From Reichenbachiella ulvae (GTDB lineage Bacteria > Bacteroidota > Bacteroidia > Cytophagales > Cyclobacteriaceae), in contig NZ_JAOYOD010000001.1 of assembly GCF_025833875.1 (NCBI RefSeq), positions 3,844,001 through 3,908,000 on the forward strand: 64,000 bases of DNA. The letters are read 5' to 3'. Positions 62,202 to 64,000 of the stretch are shown in pieces. Numbering within the stretch: the first letter of the stretch is position 1; each line of letters starts with the position of its first letter. The notes below the pieces were generated by a model. That model saw only the letters and a list, made by a program, of their open reading frames with translations, did not search any database and was not told where the DNA came from. A program made the translations under genes and the position numbers.

Positions 62202-63290
62202 ATGATGAATAGCCCTGATCTTAACGAACCCAACCCTCATATACTTAGCAGGGAATTTCCGGTATTGGTTACTGGAGGAGCGGGCTACATGGCATCCTGG
62301 CTGGTCAAGTACCTGCTCGAGGATGGCTACAAGGTGAGAGTGACAGTTCGCAAACTCGACGATGAAGATCGCTACCGACATCTGACGAAAATCGCAGAGA
62401 GGTCTAAGGGTAGTTTGGAGCTATTCGAAGCAGATCTATTAGATCCCGAGGCTTTCAAAAACTGTATGAACGGCTGCAACATTGTATTCCATACAGCCTC
62501 CCCTTACAAAACGAAGGGTATCAAAAATCCACAAAAAGAATTGATCGATCCTTCTTTTGAAGGTACTCGAAATGTCTTGAATGCTGTCAATAAAGCACAC
62601 TCGGTACGAAAGGTGATTTTCACCAGTGCCATCTCAGCCATCTATGGAGATGCTACCGACATCAAGGGTCTGGAAGTAGACGCCTTTACTGAAGCTTATT
62701 GGAATAAAAGTTCAAATCTCAAATATCAGCCGCTGGGATTTGCCAAAACCGTAGCAGAACGGGAAGCCTGGAAAATCCACGATGAACAGTCTCGCTGGAA
62801 AATGGCTACCTTAAATCCAGCCCTTTGTATCGGCCCCTCTCTTACGACCTATAGCATGTCAAGAAGTTTTGATTTTATCCGTCAGCTAGCAGATGGGACA
62901 TATGAAGCCGGCGTGCCTGATCTGCAATATGGATTGGTAGACGTACGAGACGTAGCACATGCACATATTTTTGCCGCGCAAGATGAATACGCTACGGGCC
63001 GCTTTATTTTGGCTCATGAAGTCAAATCCATGCTGGAAGTTGCCACTATTCTGAGGAAAAAGTTTGGTGATAGCTTCCCATTCCCTACCAAGCTGCTTTC
63101 CAATCGTATGCTTTACTTCTTTGGATTCACGAAGGGACTCAGCAGAAAATTCGTAATGGAAAATGTAGGGAAAACGCTAAAAATCGACAACACCAAAAGT
63201 CGACACGAGCTCGGCGTGTACTACAAACCTATCGATGAAGCAGCCATAGAAATGCTAGATTTCATCGTCGATTACAACATGCTCAAATAA
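62202..63290 (+). CDS. NAD(P)-dependent epimerase / dihydroflavonol reductase-like protein
   Basis: 362 residues of the extended SDR family. NAD(P) motif VTGGAGYMASWLVKYLLEDG (TGxxGxxxxxL), followed by VRVTVRKLDDEDRY, EADLLDPEAF and HTASPYKTKG. The catalytic Tyr-xxx-Lys is not clear at the expected place: the region reads YQPLGFAKTVAEREAW, which has FAKT instead of a clear YxxxK. Substrate unknown. ATGs at 62202 and 62205 are both possible. Single gene. Confidence 0.85.
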   Translation: MMNSPDLNEPNPHILSREFPVLVTGGAGYMASWLVKYLLEDGYKVRVTVRKLDDEDRYRHLTKIAERSKGSLELFEADLLDPEAFKNCMNGCNIVFHTASPYKTKGIKNPQKELIDPSFEGTRNVLNAVNKAHSVRKVIFTSAISAIYGDATDIKGLEVDAFTEAYWNKSSNLKYQPLGFAKTVAEREAWKIHDEQSRWKMATLNPALCIGPSLTTYSMSRSFDFIRQLADGTYEAGVPDLQYGLVDVRDVAHAHIFAAQDEYATGRFILAHEVKSMLEVATILRKKFGDSFPFPTKLLSNRMLYFFGFTKGLSRKFVMENVGKTLKIDNTKSRHELGVYYKPIDEAAIEMLDFIVDYNMLK

Positions 63291-63521
63291 CCATTTGACG
63301 CCTAAGCGACCATTGGTAGAAAATAGCTGCCGTTGGTATGGTACTATCGGTCGTTCATACAGCATTTAAGAACCCGCACTCTTCAATTATCGTCCTCCTA
63401 TTAACAACTATGTTCAATGAAAGACGGTTGGATTTCTAATTATTGCAAATAGACTTAACTTTGCATCCCGTTAAACAATCCGCCTTTTATCTGACAATAA
63501 TACTAAGAAATAAAAAGGAGG
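63291..63521. other. 231-nt leader region of the last gene
   Basis: No gene. It contains a perfect -7 box TAACTTTG (63456-63463), about 59 nt before the next ATG; TTG at 63428-63430 is spaced 25 nt, longer than usual. Just before the ATG there is AAGGAGG, unusual for this group. Confidence 0.45.
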
Positions 63522-64000
63522 ATGATTCGCAAGGTTATTTTAGGCTGGATTCTATTGATAGGAATGGGAAATGTATGGGCCCAGTCTGACACCACTCAAA
63601 CGAAAGTTTATACCACAGCTCAGTTACAGTCAGAAATTGTAATCGATGGGTTACTAGACGATCCTGCCTGGTCTCAGGTAGATTGGGGAGGAGACTTCAT
63701 TGGCCACAGACCCGAATACAACGTAGCTCCTAGTCAAAAAACGCAATTCAAAATCCTCTATGATGCCAAATACCTCTATGTAGGGGTTCGCTCCTTTGAT
63801 ACCGAGCCAGATAAAATCGCTCGTCGAATGTCTCGAAGAGATGGATTTGAAGGGGATTTTGTAGAAATCAATATCGACAGCTACCACGACAAGCGCACGG
63901 CCTTCTCCTTTTCTGCCTCGGTTTCGGGAGTGAAAGGGGACGAATATGTCTCCAACAACGGCAGCAACTGGGACTCCACCTGGGACCCCATTTGGTACCT
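63522..64000 (+). CDS. DUF5916 / CBM9-like secreted protein, start only
   Basis: 159 codons are in the window and the gene runs past its end. A signal peptide (ILGWILLIGMGNVWAQ) is followed by VIDGLLDDPAWSQVDW, DAKYLYVGVRSFDTEPDKI and DSYHDKRTAFSFSASVSG, the CBM9-like N-terminal domain that precedes a beta-barrel in DUF5916 proteins of Bacteroidota. Function unknown. The start codon follows AAGGAGG with no gap, so the ribosome site is unusually close. Confidence 0.85.
   Translation, partial: MIRKVILGWILLIGMGNVWAQSDTTQTKVYTTAQLQSEIVIDGLLDDPAWSQVDWGGDFIGHRPEYNVAPSQKTQFKILYDAKYLYVGVRSFDTEPDKIARRMSRRDGFEGDFVEINIDSYHDKRTAFSFSASVSGVKGDEYVSNNGSNWDSTWDPIWY

Overview
The window looks like a chromosomal segment of a marine-type, gliding Bacteroidota, probably of the order Cytophagales. 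This is inferred from the gene set: a full-length SprA, PorU and PorV of the type IX secretion system (T9SS), T9SS C-terminal sorting tails, DUF4837, YicC, a Bacteroidota-type HU protein, and promoters of the TTG-N18-20-TAnnTTTG form. Genes are closely packed, with many 3-20 nt overlaps and several TTG starts. No transposase, integrase, CRISPR array, rRNA or phage gene is seen. There is one tRNA (Val, UAC).

Layout. 1-1817: start of hemA (minus) divergent from guaB. 1948-9856: a seven-gene plus-strand operon. It joins an RsbU-like phosphatase, a STAS anti-anti-sigma protein and an HATPase anti-sigma kinase (a partner-switching module) to three PpiC/SurA-type periplasmic folding factors and a MoxR ATPase. 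9915-17489: a DUF4136 lipoprotein, an AraC regulator divergent from an RIC/hemerythrin repair protein followed by ruvX, def and an omega-amidase-like hydrolase; then a SIMPL protein, a hydrolase, and an SDR-AraC pair. 17493-26140: outer-membrane and FG-GAP proteins, murF, DUF2461, tRNA-Val, a lipoprotein, a receiver protein, a cysteine desulfurase and hemH. 26357-33603: a minus-strand operon MBL hydrolase-pssA-porU-porV-M16 homologue. 33667-38918: a FAD oxidoreductase, a large propeller/beta-barrel fusion, and yicC.

39007-54771 is a long minus-strand block transcribed tatA-gatA-mltD-like-DUF4837-maeB-ruvA-sprA-gcvH-vanZ-tonB, with a good promoter before tatA. 54935-56013 holds a VOC protein and a YceI protein.

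56014-59976 is the only clearly accessory part. It is gene-poor and repeat-rich: a 59-bp terminator block repeated at both ends (each copy starting exactly at a stop codon), a 105-bp repeat flanking three small lipoprotein genes, a HU-like gene followed by three consecutive T-loop hairpins, and broken pieces of secreted T9SS-type proteins. It is the best place to look for something undescribed. 60039-64000 returns to ordinary genes: a LiaF-like protein, two proteins of unknown function, an NAD-dependent epimerase/reductase and the start of a DUF5916 protein.

Functionally, much of the window serves envelope building and protein export: PorU/PorV/SprA (T9SS), TatA, TonB, the SurA-like chaperones, MltD, MurF and PssA. 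The partner-switching genes may couple a stress signal to the folding factors encoded behind them. All functions are read from protein sequence; none was tested by database search.
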